From contig OX235271.1 in the NCBI GenBank assembly GCA_944472155.2, forward strand, positions 91,091,256 through 91,155,255: 64,000 nucleotides of DNA, given 5' to 3'. The notes below the pieces were generated by a model, which saw nothing but the letters and a program-made list of their open reading frames with translations, did not search any database and was not told the DNA's origin. Shown one piece after another: positions 34,830 to 47,795 of the stretch. A program made the translations under genes and the position numbers. This DNA is from Trichobilharzia szidati (lineage: Eukaryota > Platyhelminthes > Trematoda > Strigeidida > Schistosomatidae). Each line of letters starts with the position of its first letter. Position 1 is the stretch's first letter.

Positions 34830-36285
34830 CCATAGGGGGTTGATAATTATTGCGAGAAGGAATCAGTCGTCATGAAAGCGTAAATCTTACTTCCATGCTT
34901 CTTAACACTCATCCACAACCTTGATGAAACTGAAATTCTTTCTGAAATCAGCTGGTTGACTTCAAGTATGAAAGAAAGCACAGTTTCCTAAGAGTTTGCT
35001 TACTTTGCTGTTGTGTGACAGATTGTTGCTCCAGTCTTCGCACTGGATACAATATCTCAAGTTACTAACACCTTGCAACTTTGTGAATACTGAAGAGAAT
35101 GTAAACAATTTCTTCTTCAGGTGTTGAAGAAAGGTTGTGGTACATAAACGTAGCTGGTCGAGTTCTAGCAGGTGACCAAATAATCTAAACACTGTGGAGA
35201 ATTTGTTATTCGCCAAAAATACAGCTGTAGCACACTCTGTCAATATTCTAATTCATTTTCCAATGAAGTATCGAAAACCTACTAATGCAAACGTTTCCTT
35301 AAATACTACCCACATGCAATGTGTTCTCTTGATGTTTGGTAATTACTGTTTCAGAAGAAGGTCATTGAGTAGTAATGCACTCTTATTGAAGCCAAAATTT
35401 ACGAAGAATAGTTGTCAGTGTTTTCTTTGTAGATCAAATAGAATATAGAGTATTATCAGTACGAGGTGAATGAATGCATAACATTCTGAATGAGACTGAT
35501 TCATCGTCGTTTTCAACAAATCATGAAGCTTTCAATTCGAATTCTAAAAATACACAATAGGAAATAAATCGTCGATAACAAACTAGTCACTAAAACAAGA
35601 ATTGGTGGATAAGATGAAATCAAAACCTGTGAAATGCTGCATGCTTGAATAGTTTGAAAATACATAACGTTCACCGTGCTAATGATGAGTACATCTCGCC
35701 TGAAACAGTCGAGGCATATGCTACTGATTTCGACATATTTCATTTTGTTCAGCGTGGACGACTGAATGGCATACAGACTTGTAAGCTGTTCTGGCAACCT
35801 ACATTAAATGTCAACCATCAAGAACTGACTTGAACACCGAACGACTGTGTCCATCAACGGTGTGGCCAGGTTGAGTCACTAAATCAAGTCGATTGTAGAA
35901 TAAAATGACTGTTCTGATGAGTCACTCAATTAAATCGGATCATAGAATCAAGTCGATTGATGGCAAAATAAACAGTCTGAAGTGAGATATCTGATTCAGA
36001 AGAGAAACTAATGTGATATGTTTGATATCTAAAGTGGAGCACGAACTTTCTGCATAGGGTTAGTGAAATATACACTTCTGAGTGATATATACATTGGAAA
36101 TCCTCTCATAGCGATAGACAGTATTGCAAATTACCACAAAGTAACTCAATACTATTATCAGATTATATAAGTGACTTCCATCCATACTAATGATTTTCAC
36201 GCAGATTCAATGGTGGCTATCTGGATCCATCGGTCTTTCCACTGAAGTTTTATGCTTCGATTTTAACACTTCTGATGGGAAAAGA
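34830..36285. other. Right-arm sequence, no gene recognised
   Basis: Mirror of 25540-26970. Nothing further recognised. Confidence 0.5.
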
Positions 36286-36289
36286 TGCG

Positions 36290-36485
36290 AAATTTTGTCA
36301 TTCTCACTTCGTGTTAAATCACCAATTGACACCAGATTTGATCCACGGGAAAATACCGAATTAGGGAGAGCTATTTCGTCCGAGCTTGCACCCACAAATT
36401 CATTGAGGGTCAACTGCAGATCCTTCATATAAGTAGGCCAGCCTGTTTGCTTTTCAGCCATACGGACATATTTCAGTGGTCCATG
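36290..36485 (-). mobile_element. Sm-alpha-like SINE relic (right copy)
   Basis: Mirror of 25325-25530. On the minus strand, TATGGCTGAAAAGC (A-box-like), AGGATCTGCAGTTGACC (decayed B box) and AGCTCGGACGAAATAGC, the remaining hammerhead half with GAAA. More decayed at the B box than the left copy. Confidence 0.5.
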
Positions 36486-36489
36486 ATTT

Positions 36490-38092
36490 CTAACTTCTGC
36501 TGAATGAGTCCTATCTAGATAAAAAAGTGTGCTGTTACGTCACTTAGTCGTTCAACTTGAAATCAATCGAATTCTTGTGACCCAACTCACTTCAAACGAT
36601 GTATAATGGAAATGACTGACTGTGGCTAATTGTTTGTTCAGTAGAGATACTCCAGATTAGAGAATTCATGCAGCATTTCATTACATATTTCCCAGTAACT
36701 CAGAATATTATAGCCTCTCCTTGGAATGCGTCCTCATGTAAGCTCCTTGACTGTATGATTACAAAACCGACTGTAATTGAAAATCATGGGCACGTAATTC
36801 AGTAAATACGTTCATAACTACTGAGAAGTGCTGACATACCCACTGTCAGTTAAGTAAAAGCAACTTAAGAAAAGTTCACATTTGATTTTCCTATACTACT
36901 AATCTGTAACAACTGTTGATTGGACTAGTTATATTGACATGATTACTTGATGTAATGCTTAGTGAATGAGAGAAATCCTGTTTCGTATCTACATAGCCTT
37001 ACTGCACGATGAACACAGTCGAGTGAAATGAGTGAGTCTCATCAAATTAGTATAAGTGAGAAGCAGCGATTCAAAGTTAAGAAGTTGACGGACTGTGGAA
37101 CAAGGCATATGCCAAGAACTGAAGCAGAATAATACAAGAAGAGTGACTTGATTAGGTAGCAGATTAAAATGATAATTAAAAGTGAACACTGTTTATTATT
37201 TCACTCCAGAATAGTTGATTCAAAATGTCATTTGCTCTTCCTTAGCAATTTTCCACTTTATGGAATCACAAATAAACAATACCTAAGGTTTCGGAAAAAT
37301 GACATTATGACGAAATAAAGTTGTCGACTTCTGGACAATTATGACTGCGTGATAAAGTCTATTTTAAAGCCTTTAGACACCATGAAATATTGAGCTGGTA
37401 TATGTTTTCCTAGTTTGTAATATACTTCGCGATTTATGAGAGTTTTAAGCCTACGATTACGTTCGTTATTATTCTGTACCTGGATTGATATCCATTCCTC
37501 CACTAATCTAATAATTATCCGCAGTTACTAGGCGGAAGCTGTCTAGATGTATGGGTTTTCCTTTCATCAATCAGTCGTGTGTTTGACAGGCAGAGAGATA
37601 ACATTTGTGACTGGTCAAAGCTACTTAGAAAATCTTGTGTGTCAACAATAATTAGAGTGGAAACAATTTTTAACAAAATTCATTTTCTCTTCACAATCGA
37701 AAATTTTTAATTTTGTTAAATTTAGCATGCAGTGACCAGTAAAGGCAAGTTAGAATTACATCAGAAAGTGGACTGTGTGACAAATGCAAAAGTGAGTTTC
37801 TGTCATTATTCAAATTCCTATAAAATGTGCGGTGAATATGAACTCGAGATGAAATAGAATTGAATAATCTAATGATGTTTATGTGAATACAATCAAAAAG
37901 GTGTAGGTTTCATAGGGTGAGTGCAGTCAGTGTTATGAGAGACAGTGTGAATTCTACAGAGTATTGACCCATCAAATTGAATGTACTAGGATAATATATA
38001 GTGATAATTATAATAATAATAATGTTGAAATAATAACGATGGTGTGGTGTAAACACAAAAGTACCACTGGTGAACAATTTTCGAGTGGTGAA
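36490..38092. other. Right-arm sequence, no gene recognised
   Basis: Mirror of 23640-25320. Confidence 0.5.
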
Positions 38093-38104
38093 GAATCTGG
38101 AAAT
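38093..38104 (+). repeat. 12 bp target-site duplication, left side of the PLE
   Basis: GAATCTGGAAAT at 38093-38104 is repeated at 39750-39761. The left arm, lacking the element, has a single copy (reverse complement near 23663-23674). Confidence 0.9.
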
Positions 38105-38415
38105 TTGGAAAACACATAAGATTGAGCGAAGAAATATTTACTTTTCAATTAGATCCTCTTCTCTGGCTCTACTCTAATATATATATATATAGCATTTTTA
38201 CAATACACAACAATTTACCAAACAAGTGGTGATATGTTTGTTAACAATATTTAAACAGTGTCGAAATGTCAATGGGTAGATAATTAACGCAGAAAATCAA
38301 TACACATTTAAAAAGTAGAAATGGATAGAATAAATTAATTTTACAAGAATAACACGTAATTAAAGATGAAGCGGTCAAAATAAAAATAAAATAAAATAAT
38401 TTGGACAATTATAAT

Positions 38416-38752
38416 TTAATAGGGGGAGGGGGGCGACGTAGTCCTGTCTTGTAAGGATGGCCACGGTAAGCAAAGTGGCTGTACAAATTTCTTCTGTACA
38501 CATAGGCTTGGCTTCTTAAGGTGGATTCCGATTGCTTCTGCTGTCTGTAGAAGACGAACTCTTAGAGCAAAGTTGAGATTAGTCGGAATGCGATAAATGA
38601 TTTTGAATGCAGTATTCACATCAACCTTGTGCTCGGTATCAACAAGATGTGCTAAAACAGAACTCCGAATAGATTTTGTTTGTCCCTTGCTTAACCACGC
38701 TGGATGATGTTCAGAAATACGACGATGAAACTGCCTAATTGTACGCCCAATG
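38416..38752 (-). pseudogene. PLE endonuclease, C-terminal inverted copy
   Basis: Minus-strand partial copy of the endonuclease. It starts at the YIG (IGRTIRQFHRR) and runs to the stop, identical in protein to residues 109-219 of the plus copy. It has no RT and no cysteine region, because the inversion junction at 38752/38753 cuts just before the YIG. Confidence 0.9.
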
Positions 38753-39409
38753 ATTATTACAGAATTACTTAGAAAAAATGGTTATCCAGATAAATTTATT
38801 GAGAAGAATATGAATTCAGCACCAAAGAGAGTCAGTATTGCTACAGTTTCGAAAAAGCCAATGTTCATAAAATTGCAGTTCCTCGGTGACAACATCAGTG
38901 AGATCATAACACAGCGCTTGAAGAATGCAGTTAAAAGAGCATATTATGCAGCAGAAGTACGTTGTCTCTTCAAAACCACCCCTATTCTGTGTTCAAGAAA
39001 TAAGGACAAACTACCTAATTTTGCCTCTTCTATGTGTGTCTACCAGTTTGACTGCAGCTGCGGAGCCAGCTACATTGGGCGTACAATTAGGCAGTTTCAT
39101 CGTCGTATTTCTGAACATCATCCAGCGTGGTTAAGCAAGGGACAAACAAAATCTATTCGGAGTTCTATTTTAGCACATCTTGTTGATACCGAGCACAAGG
39201 TTGATGTGAATACTGCATTCAAAATCATTTATCGCATTCCGACTAATCTCAACTTTGCTCTAAGAGTTCGTCTTCTACAGACAGCAGAAGCAATCGGAAT
39301 CCACCTTAAGAAGCCAAGCCTATGTGTACAGAAGAAATTTGTACAGCCACTTTGCTTACCGTGGCCATCCTTACAAGACAGGACTACGTCGCCCCCCTCC
39401 CCCTATTAA
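38750..39409 (+). CDS. PLE reverse transcriptase thumb plus GIY-YIG endonuclease (5'-truncated)
   Basis: 219 codons, uninterrupted. Residues 3-20 (ITELLRKNGYPDKFIEKN) are the end of the RT thumb. The linker 21-92 has KPMFIKLQFLGDN. The endonuclease has cysteines in MCVYQFDCSC (95-104), SYIGRT (107-112), RRISEH (118-123), LAHLVDTEHKVDVNTAFKII (141-160) and TAEAIGIHLKKPSLCVQKK (178-196) with Glu180. It ends in CLPW and a proline-rich tail, RTTSPPSPY. The ATG is formed at the inversion junction, so it is not a native start. The RT palm is missing, so the copy is not autonomous. The domain is intact enough to encode a nuclease if expressed. Confidence 0.9.
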   Translation: MIITELLRKNGYPDKFIEKNMNSAPKRVSIATVSKKPMFIKLQFLGDNISEIITQRLKNAVKRAYYAAEVRCLFKTTPILCSRNKDKLPNFASSMCVYQFDCSCGASYIGRTIRQFHRRISEHHPAWLSKGQTKSIRSSILAHLVDTEHKVDVNTAFKIIYRIPTNLNFALRVRLLQTAEAIGIHLKKPSLCVQKKFVQPLCLPWPSLQDRTTSPPSPY

Positions 39410-39749
39410 ATTATAATTGTCCAAATTATTTTATTTTATTTTTATTTTGACCGCTTCATCTTTAATTACGTGTTATTCTTGTAAAATTAATTTATTCTAT
39501 CCATTTCTACTTTTTAAATGTGTATTGATTTTCTGCGTTAATTATCTACCCATTGACATTTCGACACTGTTTAAATATTGTTAACAAACATATCACCACT
39601 TGTTTGGTAAATTGTTGTGTATTGTAAAAATGCTATATATATATATATTAGAGTAGAGCCAGAGAAGAGGATCTAATTGAAAAGTAAATATTTCTTCGCT
39701 CAATCTTTTGTGTTTTCCAAATGTCTAAATGGGGATATTTTCTATATTG

Positions 39750-39761
39750 GAATCTGGAAAT
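39750..39761 (+). repeat. 12 bp target-site duplication, right side of the PLE
   Basis: GAATCTGGAAAT, identical to 38093-38104. Confidence 0.9.
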
Positions 39762-39939
39762 GTGGGATGAAAAGGTTTGTGATACTAAAATGACATATTT
39801 GGAAAGTATTGCAGAAACCTAGAACAATAACAAAGAGAACGGTCATAAAATCGTGGAAAGTCTGAAGTAGAAGTCTGTCCATTGAACAAGATGAGAAAGG
39901 AGAAGAATGGGATAAGGATACCTGCTGTTACTTACCAGT

Positions 39940-40830
39940 GTTTATGGATGATTTGTTGACCTTATTGTATGCCGAGGCTGAACATAATTTCTCTAGATAC
40001 AAAGAACAGGTTTTCTGGTATTGATTGCAACCTCTTTGGCTACTGGAAGAAGACGTGGTCGGATTCTTCTAGATTGATGACGGCAAGTCACCAAAAACGC
40101 TTGCTCTGATTTAGCTGAATGCCCACCATCCATCAAAGGACCTGATAACACACGATTTACGCTTCTGACTACCCCTTCACCTATTCCTATGTTCATGTGT
40201 GAGCATGGATAGAGCCCTCTAAGTACTGTCCTTGCAACTGGCTCCACAGGAGCAGCTGAACTCAAAGATGTGAATGGATTAGGTTTTCATCGGTCGTTTT
40301 TCCTTGACTCACTGTGTGAGAATTGGTTTAGTTGAGAAATGAGAATATGTATAGATTCAGGGAATATTCTCTCAGTCATTCTATTGAGTTGACTACGTCA
40401 GTTTCACTTTTGTGACTTAACCTGGAATAAAATCTCTTCTTATTCACAATATCCATCATCATCATCTCTAGGTACCGATATGTGCCTTTTCAAAGTCTGA
40501 CGGATATCTTATTTCGGTAGTGTAAACTTCAGTTTGTGCATTCCTTCATTATTACACTCATCTGAACAATTGCAGCTCATTATATTGCCCAGGTCCTTAA
40601 TTCCTTTTGCGAATCTATAGAAATGGATGTAATGACCAGTACAAGTGTTCTTTCTCAACTGGTTTCTCTTCAAATATCCATCCATTTGTCTTCTTGGTAA
40701 GGAAAACATCTGGGAAGGATAAACTGTTACTTTCGTCTTCATCACAAGTGAAATAAATAGCCGGATGAATAATCTTGACAGCATTTCGAATGAAGTATTT
40801 TGGGTAGATCAATGATAATGAGAATAAAGA
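39940..40830 (-). pseudogene. Ancient Penelope-like element, RT and endonuclease (right copy)
   Basis: Mirror of 22400-23290. Minus-strand pieces: RT IIHPAIYFTCDEDESNSLSF and LTKKTNGWIFEEKP (40812-40640), TGHYIHFYRFAKG in a second frame, then the endonuclease with LMDGGHSAKSEQAFLVTC and AKEVAINTRKPVLCI (40140-39993). The right copy keeps the final motif better than the left. Frameshifts are shared between arms, so it was already dead when duplicated. Confidence 0.8.
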
Positions 40831-40839
40831 ATTAGGCGT

Positions 40840-43495
40840 AAGTTATGATCTTACCATTTCAGTGTATGATCAATTATTTCATGGAGTGTTTCAAGTCGAG
40901 TATGATTTCTACCTTCCACAAGTGAAGTAGAAATAAGTAAACTTTGGAATTTCAGTGGCAGTCGAAACTTTGTAAGTGTTATTTCAACACTTAAAGTAAC
41001 ATCAATAATATGGCGAAACTCTCTGAATTTTTTTATGTGATGAAATACTCAAGTGGATGAACTTGAGAGAAGTTAATTAAATTTGTTAACATTTGGCTTG
41101 TAATCTCCAAAGTCTTCCTCATATTACCTCTCTAGTTTTGTGATATTCAGTCTCAATGGAATATTTTTCGTTTCTGAAATCCAACTGATATCTTCAACTG
41201 GTAGGTGTATCAGAGAAAGAGATATGGAAAAATGAATACCTCTTCAACCAATATTAGATAAAGTGAAGTGCTCATATGATATTTTGGAAAGTGGACAGTT
41301 ATCTGATTTCACACAGTATTTCTGAAAGATACTGCATTAATTTGTTTTTCGTGTTTTCTTTGAATACTATTCACTTGAAAGCACAGTCATTTCTGATGGT
41401 CGGTTGAATTAACAACCTGATGTGCTGTCAGTTTCTTTTAAGGACGTGTTTGTGATCACATTCTTGACGTAAACTTCCTTATCCATAATATGACACTTCT
41501 GGAGGCTTCCTAATGAGAGCCTAACGGTCCGCTAGACTTCGTGTATTATCCACAATTGTGATAAGACATAGAATTTTAGAATATTCATTTAACAAATTGA
41601 TGCAATTATGTTGTTTTGAAGTAAATTACGAATTAACTTGACCAAATGATCATAAGTTTGCCTATTCATCACTAGTTATCCTACTGGCGGAAGGAACTTC
41701 AACTGTCGTTGTATTATAATTTGTGTAACGGAAGAAGTGGTCTGAAAATCCTTCCATGAACAACCTGTATACGATATCGATACTTATTTGAACGTTTCAG
41801 CTATTTTTGTATATATTATTCTTTCTCCCTGAACTGTATATCATTGTTGCAATGTTCGCATCACTCATTTTGACTTAGTAAGCTTTCCTTTGGTATTCGT
41901 TGATTCCTGATTTTAATGTTTCACTTAAATGTTGTGCGATGGTGTTGATGACATATTGTTTTTTGCAATTGCAGTTTTGTTTGGAAGAAGTGAAGGTCAT
42001 GCCTTGGAGTGGTTTCTTGACATTGGACTGCATGTGGGCATCGTGTTTGTTCCGTTTGATTCTTGCAGAAACAGTTTTGAACTAATAGTGTTGTCAATAT
42101 TTCCATTGATTCTCAGGTGCTTGTCTTTAGTCGTTTATTTTCTGTTTATACAACCCCCTGAGAAACCTCTGGTCTGTAAGGTATCTGGATGGCATTACGG
42201 AAGTAGTTTTGTGTTTCTGATATCAGTTCCCATTCTTGAATGACACGGCACTTCCTGTCAAGCATACAGGTCTTTCAGTACTGTTGGAATATATTTTGTA
42301 CTGTGCGTTACTCACGGAAGTTTGTCAAGCCAAATGGAAGTACGCTTTGAATGACTTCATGTGTTTAGACTGAACTACATGGATTACAGTCGTTACAATT
42401 TGATACTCACTTGACTGCAGTTGTGAGTAGAAGAAAGAAGCTTAATTAAATGTTGTGGCAGCTTTATTTTTATTTTCCGGTCAGATTTTACTTTGAACTA
42501 TTGTTTTGAATACAGAAATTAGATGAAAACGAACGAGTTGAGCGTCAGTCAGTTTCAGCAGCATTTCAAGTACCTATAAACAGACAAAATCGACAAAGTT
42601 CTGACGTGTAGAAAGTATTCTACAATCCTAATTTTTGCAGATATGATGGATTTTAGTGACAACAATAATAATAACTTTATTCTGAAAAATGTGCATACAC
42701 AATATACAGAGTTTTCAGCAATTTTCTTATTGCAAGTGTTTTACTCCATGTACCGAATCCCGAGGTGATATAACAAACGATAATATATCAACCGTAACGA
42801 TATCGTTTTATCTAAGGCATGCTGTGACAGTCCACAATGTTCCTCCTACATTTCTGTCGGAATAGTCTATTAAGTATTTTGAAATCTAATTGAATATGTG
42901 GCTGAGTGTGGATTGCGATGCTTATGTATAATCTTATGACCATGACAATATGAGTTGGAGTAAAAACGACTCATATGGATGAATAGAAAATGTAGGTAAT
43001 CCAGTGATTTAAGCAGACTGCTGATGAAAAATATATTTTGCCCAAAACTAACATAGGAATCATCGACGGAGTCCTCAAAATGATGCTTGACAACAGTTAC
43101 TCATCTGCAGTCGTCTTGTATTACAGGTGAATAGAAATTGAACCCGAAACATGATCATTTTTGACAACACTCCCACAACGAATTCAGCAGTTCACATGGT
43201 TAAAAGTGCAGCCTTGTCAAACTAGGACAATGGTGCTGTACAGTTCTTTTTGTATTCAGAGTGTCAGTGAGTAAAGCCAACCTAGGAACAGGATAGTTTT
43301 ACCTTATTTTACTACCTAAATGTTTAGGAGTGTGTACAGTTATATTTGACCTTACTAAATGTTACTGAAAAATTCGAGGCCCTTCATGATACTTTGTTGC
43401 AGGAAGCACGCCACGCGGACAACCTAGAGTTGAAGGCTACTTCTTAAAGCTCCTGAAATGTTGATGTCCCTGCTTTAATACTCGAGAAGAATGTT
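40840..43495. other. Right-arm sequence, no gene recognised
   Basis: Mirror of 19740-22390. Confidence 0.5.
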
Positions 43496-43504
43496 GGAGA
43501 AATA

Positions 43505-43620
43505 TGGGTCAGACATAGAATGACCGTCAGCCATGCATGTGGTTTAGGTTCAATCCCAAGCCGACGCACACTGCCAAACATCATGTAGCTGGTAGTAGGC
43601 CTGAAAAACAGGAAAATTTG
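43505..43620 (+). repeat. Decayed tRNA-derived SINE (right copy)
   Basis: CAGCCATGCATGTGG then B-box-like GGTTCAATCCCAAGCCGACG (43548-43567), then a body (CATCATGTAGCTGG). Mirror of 19625-19730. The acceptor-end GCCGACGCAC is shared with the family at 10188-10259. Confidence 0.6.
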
Positions 43621-43819
43621 CGAGTTAAACTAGTCACTGCACTCTGTGAAAAGAACACAAATGCGAAAATTCATAGCCTAACACTCGAATCAATGAGTTC
43701 CCATCGGAACGCGAAGTAATAAAAGAGGTGATTAGTGATAATTGGCATCGTCCATTCCAATGCTACTCAGCAAGCATGAATTTATAATAATAATAGTAAT
43801 AATAAGGCTTTATTTCAGA

Positions 43820-45050
43820 CAACATGTGAACACATAGTACAGAAATTTGTAGTCTATTTGGTTTCAAAATACTTCATTTTGATGCAGGATTTACATGTAA
43901 AGTAATAATTGGAAGTATTCCTGCGACTTAGTGTTGTCGCATAGGAAAATAGAACTAATTCCGTGACTTTTTTCTTCCTTTTTCTATTGGATTGCATAGC
44001 ACTTAGTCGCCAGCTAATTAAATATGTTCGCGAGTTCCTGTACTGATCATTTGTCATGATTGCATGACTAATACAAAAGGAAATGCAGAAGATTTTAAGC
44101 ATTTTGATGGAAGGAAATTCTGGTAGCTCAGTGAGTTAGCTGACGATTATATTTTAGAAAATTTTATTGAAATAATTTTGTCTTATGTAAATCAATATTC
44201 CTTTTGAATTTTCACTTGAGTAAAATACACCGTTATATCTTAAAAGTAATTATATACATTTGATTTAAAGTTTTTAACTTAGTAAGGTAGGCGTACTTTT
44301 TTTAAGGATTAAACGTTACTATACAGACATAGTTTAAGCCGATGAATTTCAGTGTGATTTCAAGGGTGAGTAAAAGACTGTAAAGAATGAAAAGTACATA
44401 TTAGCCATAAATTACTTGTATTAAAGCCTGCTAGAATATATAAACTTGGATTAATACCGTAGGTTAGATTATTTGAGATCATTTACTTTCCCCTCACTAA
44501 AGCTTAAACCGTGATTAGTATAGGTGAATCATTGGTTTGGACTGATAGTGTTCACGTACAATAGATTTATAAGACGGCTTTCTAGTGAACAAAATCCTTT
44601 TCCATATTTTCTTCAAATCCTACAGTTAGTTAGCTAATTCACATAAGTCACGTTTATATGACTTTTAAAATTGGATTGTTAATACTGGATAATCACAGAA
44701 TTCTGTTAAGATATCTGGTTGAGTAAAAGTGTCCATGAAATTTGCAATATATGAATGATTCTACACTGAGATTTCTACACTGACAATCTACTTGAAATGA
44801 CAAACATATGTAAAGGTGTATGTCGGATATATAATATGTATAGAATGGACAGTACATTTTACAAATGAATTTTCAATGTACGTTAAATGTGAGAATTACG
44901 GAAATGATTTTTTAATTTTCGCATGAAAATAAACAGAATGTTTCATTATCACAGTTCACTTGCATAAAACAGTATGAATTCAGTCTTCACATTTGTAGTT
45001 ACAGCATAGTTATGACATCCTCTTGCCTTTAAAATGAAAAGAAGATAGGC
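43820..45050. other. Right-arm sequence, no gene recognised
   Basis: Mirror of 18160-19430. Confidence 0.5.
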
Positions 45051-45059
45051 TACCCAACA

Positions 45060-45690
45060 TCAATTAGAACATTCTAAATTGTGGTGAACTGCGTTAGACT
45101 TTGTGGAGAGGAAAGACAGGAATACGTTGAACCGATTAGGAGACTCTAGTGGATCTGAGCATCGCAGACATTTTGTGTCTAATGTCACACAAACCGCAAC
45201 TTACACAGGTGGAAATTTTCAGGTAGGCAGAAGAGGCAACAAAGACAGGATTTCAAATGGATATAGAGAAGATGGAGGTGATGACGTCAACCGACAAACA
45301 AGAAGAACAATTACAAATCACTGTATGCGATAGAAATTTGGAAGAGGTCACTTATTTCACGTGTCTAGGCAGTAGCAAAGAAAATCTGGGAACGAAATAA
45401 TCAGGAGCCTATTGCTCAACAAATATGCCGAATAAAATGGAGATGAATCGGATACACGCTGAGAAGGCTGTTGAATGACATTGCCTATCACATTACTGCT
45501 CCATTAATTTGACCGAACGGTAAAACACACGTTGCGCTTTCAGGAGCAACGCTGAGGAAATCGTGTAAGGAGGACATGTGAGCTTGTGCACAGTCGTGCA
45601 GTATTCTGGAGACGACTGCAGGGAACAGCGTGAAATGGAGATATGCTCTCGAAAGCCTATGTTCCACTCAGAATGTTAGGAAAAGAGTAA
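45060..45690 (+). pseudogene. RTE retrotransposon, RT C-terminus to 3' end (right copy)
   Basis: Mirror of 17560-18150. The frame 45103-45333 is the shifted reading (QVGRRGNKDRISNGYREDGG). The correct frame has AEEATKTGFQMDIEKMEV-like text. The 3' terminus CCTATGTTCCACTCAGAA is at 45656-45673, followed by a T-poor, A-rich tail. Confidence 0.75.
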
Positions 45691-45699
45691 TAACAATAT

Positions 45700-46780
45700 A
45701 TTTCCATCAATGTTTACACGATGAAAATGATAGGTTTATAAGTTGCCACAGAGATCTGGAATGACAGAAATTCTTCCCCTTGTATGCGGAAAGAGATGTA
45801 TGTTTGTGCTTTATTTACCTTGGTTCACGTCAGTATCAACAAATTCTACATAAATATTGGGTGGAAACCAACATTTCAAACTGCTTTTGAATCATTTTAT
45901 TGCTCTTCTTCTAGTCTCATTCATTAACATTTATTTCAGATGTATATGATTTCATGACCTCGTTTATTATGTCTGTCACTTTCAGCTGTGGCCCTGGTCT
46001 ACGTAATACATTTACATTTAATCATTTGTTATTGTGTTTATATTGCAGTCTCTCATCATTATATTAAATATATTGGGTTCATCATTTTCTGGTAATCGTT
46101 GAGAACAGTTTATACAAACATTTACACTTCATATGCATAATTCATCATGATTAGATTTTAGTCAATCAATCTCTGACTGTTTCTGTGATTGTTGTGCTTA
46201 ATTCTGCTGTTAGTTACGCTTCCTAGTCTCGATCTGAATTCTGTATAATACTGGCAGTTTGGTAGCTGATATATAGCATCACATGGCTTAGGCTGTCTGT
46301 AGTACTGGGTGTTATTCAAAGATTTGTGGCTTCACAGACTCCAGAGGAAGTAAATGGAAGCAGTTGTTTGTTCTAATTACTCTTGTTCTGAAAAGACTAT
46401 GGAAACATTTAAGTCAAAATGTATCATATGCCTTCTGCTACATTTGTCATCTTCACTTTAAACAGACTTCTTTGCTTATTATAGCTTCTTCCTGAGAAAT
46501 ACATTCATCCTTTATTAATCAGTCTGTTTTGTCTTATCCTCTCGGTAATCTTGTTAACTTTGCGCTCCTCTCTAAGCGTAACACATTTTATTTACCACTT
46601 TATATATTGGGTAACCTTTTTTTGTTTAAGTTAGATGTTACAGGTATTACATTCATATATGTTTTCAACGGAAATTAAAGTATTATTTCTCACTAGCTTC
46701 ATGAGGAAACACATTCTAATATTACCGTGCGAGTCTCCTCATTAGCTAGTTGTAGATGATGAATCTATAAAGAAATTTTC
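45700..46780. other. Right-arm sequence, no gene recognised
   Basis: Mirror of 16470-17545. Confidence 0.5.
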
Positions 46781-46789
46781 AGTACTATT

Positions 46790-47530
46790 ATAAGGTATCC
46801 ATGAAAACATTTAACACTCACAAGTCGTGTGAAGAGGCGGGCACCAGAGACAGGATTTCAAGTGAACGTAGAGAGGACAGGCGATGGAGTTACTCAACCA
46901 ATAAAAAGAAGCACCAGCCACTGTCAACGGGAGGAGAGAAAAGGAAGTCGCTCCTTTTACTTATCCTGGCAGCTTCCTTCCAACTAAAGACGGCATAAAT
47001 GATGTAAAAGGTAACGAGGATTGGAAAGACAAGACAGACCATTTAATAGTCTAAAATCACTACGGAAATCTACTACACAATGAATCAGACTTTCAGCTCT
47101 AATATCAAATTAGTCAGTGCTCCTACATGGTTCAGGACTTGACGTGCCACTGAAAGCATCTCGAATAGGCTTCAGACTTAAATCAACAGCTACCTTTGTC
47201 GCATACTGAAGATCAGACGATCAGAAAAATCTAACGACGAAGAATAATGGCAGCAAACCGACCAATAAACAATCACGCAAGAAATATACTGGCTAGAATA
47301 CACTCTGAAGTGACTGTTAAGTGATGATACACACCTGGCTCACTTGCGAGTGGAAGTCTGATAGGAAACGGCGAGTATGGTGTTTATTCAAGAGCGACAT
47401 TACAGGAATTATGTGAGACAGAGATGAAAGCTCATGGACAATTGTGGATCCAGTTAAAGGGAACTGCAGAGAACAGAGTGAACTGGAGATGTTCTTCTGA
47501 AGACCTATGTTCCACTCTGTGCATTAGGAA
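46790..47530 (+). pseudogene. RTE retrotransposon, RT C-terminus to 3' end (second right copy)
   Basis: Mirror of 15740-16465. The frame at 46801-46998 contains RDRISSERREDRRWSYSTNK and LLLLILAASFQLKTA, partly out of the true frame. The 3' terminus CCTATGTTCCACTC is at 47504-47517. Confidence 0.75.
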
Positions 47531-47585
47531 GTAATGATAATGAAGAAATAATGCTTACCGACCTAACGCCTTCAAATATTTATTT

Positions 47586-47795
47586 ATGAAGCTGATTTCA
47601 AAACGTGTATTGAACAGTTTCGTTATCAAAAGGTTAGAATACGGTTTGGAATCCTCCACATCATCTTATTTTCATCAGTTGACCCTAGATTTCGATCAGG
47701 ACGAACAATGCATTGGAAAAGTTCATATGAGATATCTGACAGGTATTGTAACACAGAAGGCAAGACACGGAAGCCAAGGTATATTTTCAAGTGAT
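47586..47795 (+). other. Exon-like frame conserved in both arms (right copy)
   Basis: Mirror of 15473-15682 (LTLDFDQDEQCIGKVHMRYL). A 1-base deletion after the possible donor (near 47754) shifts the frame relative to the left arm. Unrecognised. Confidence 0.3.

Larger units (their letters stand above)
38103..39722. repeat. 650 bp inverted terminal repeats of the PLE
   Basis: 38103-38752 pairs with 39073-39722. Pairing sums are constant at 77825, so no gaps, and the one difference I see is in AACACATAAG versus AACACAAAAG. The loop is 38753-39072 (320 bp). Near-identity implies a recent origin or conversion between the halves. TA runs lie in both copies (about 38180-38192 and 39633-39645). Confidence 0.95.
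38105..39749 (+). mobile_element. Young Penelope-like element, inverted dimer, only in the right arm
   Basis: A 1645 bp insertion flanked by the 12 bp duplication. Insert plus one duplication (1657 bp) equals the coordinate shift between arms here. Structure: a minus-strand 3' piece (38105-38752) joined head to head to a plus-strand copy (38753-39720), plus about 30 bp with no inverted partner at the right (39721-39749). The two 650 bp terminal parts (38103-38752 and 39073-39722) are reverse complements with about one mismatch. Both 3' ends face outward. PLEs of other animals show similar inverted partial copies. Confidence 0.95.

Noticed and set aside
41929..42243. Possible gene at 21014-21290 / 41929-42243 (conserved between arms, VDDILFF motif)
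   Set aside because: VDD here is not in a recognisable RT context, and frames are interrupted in the other arm.
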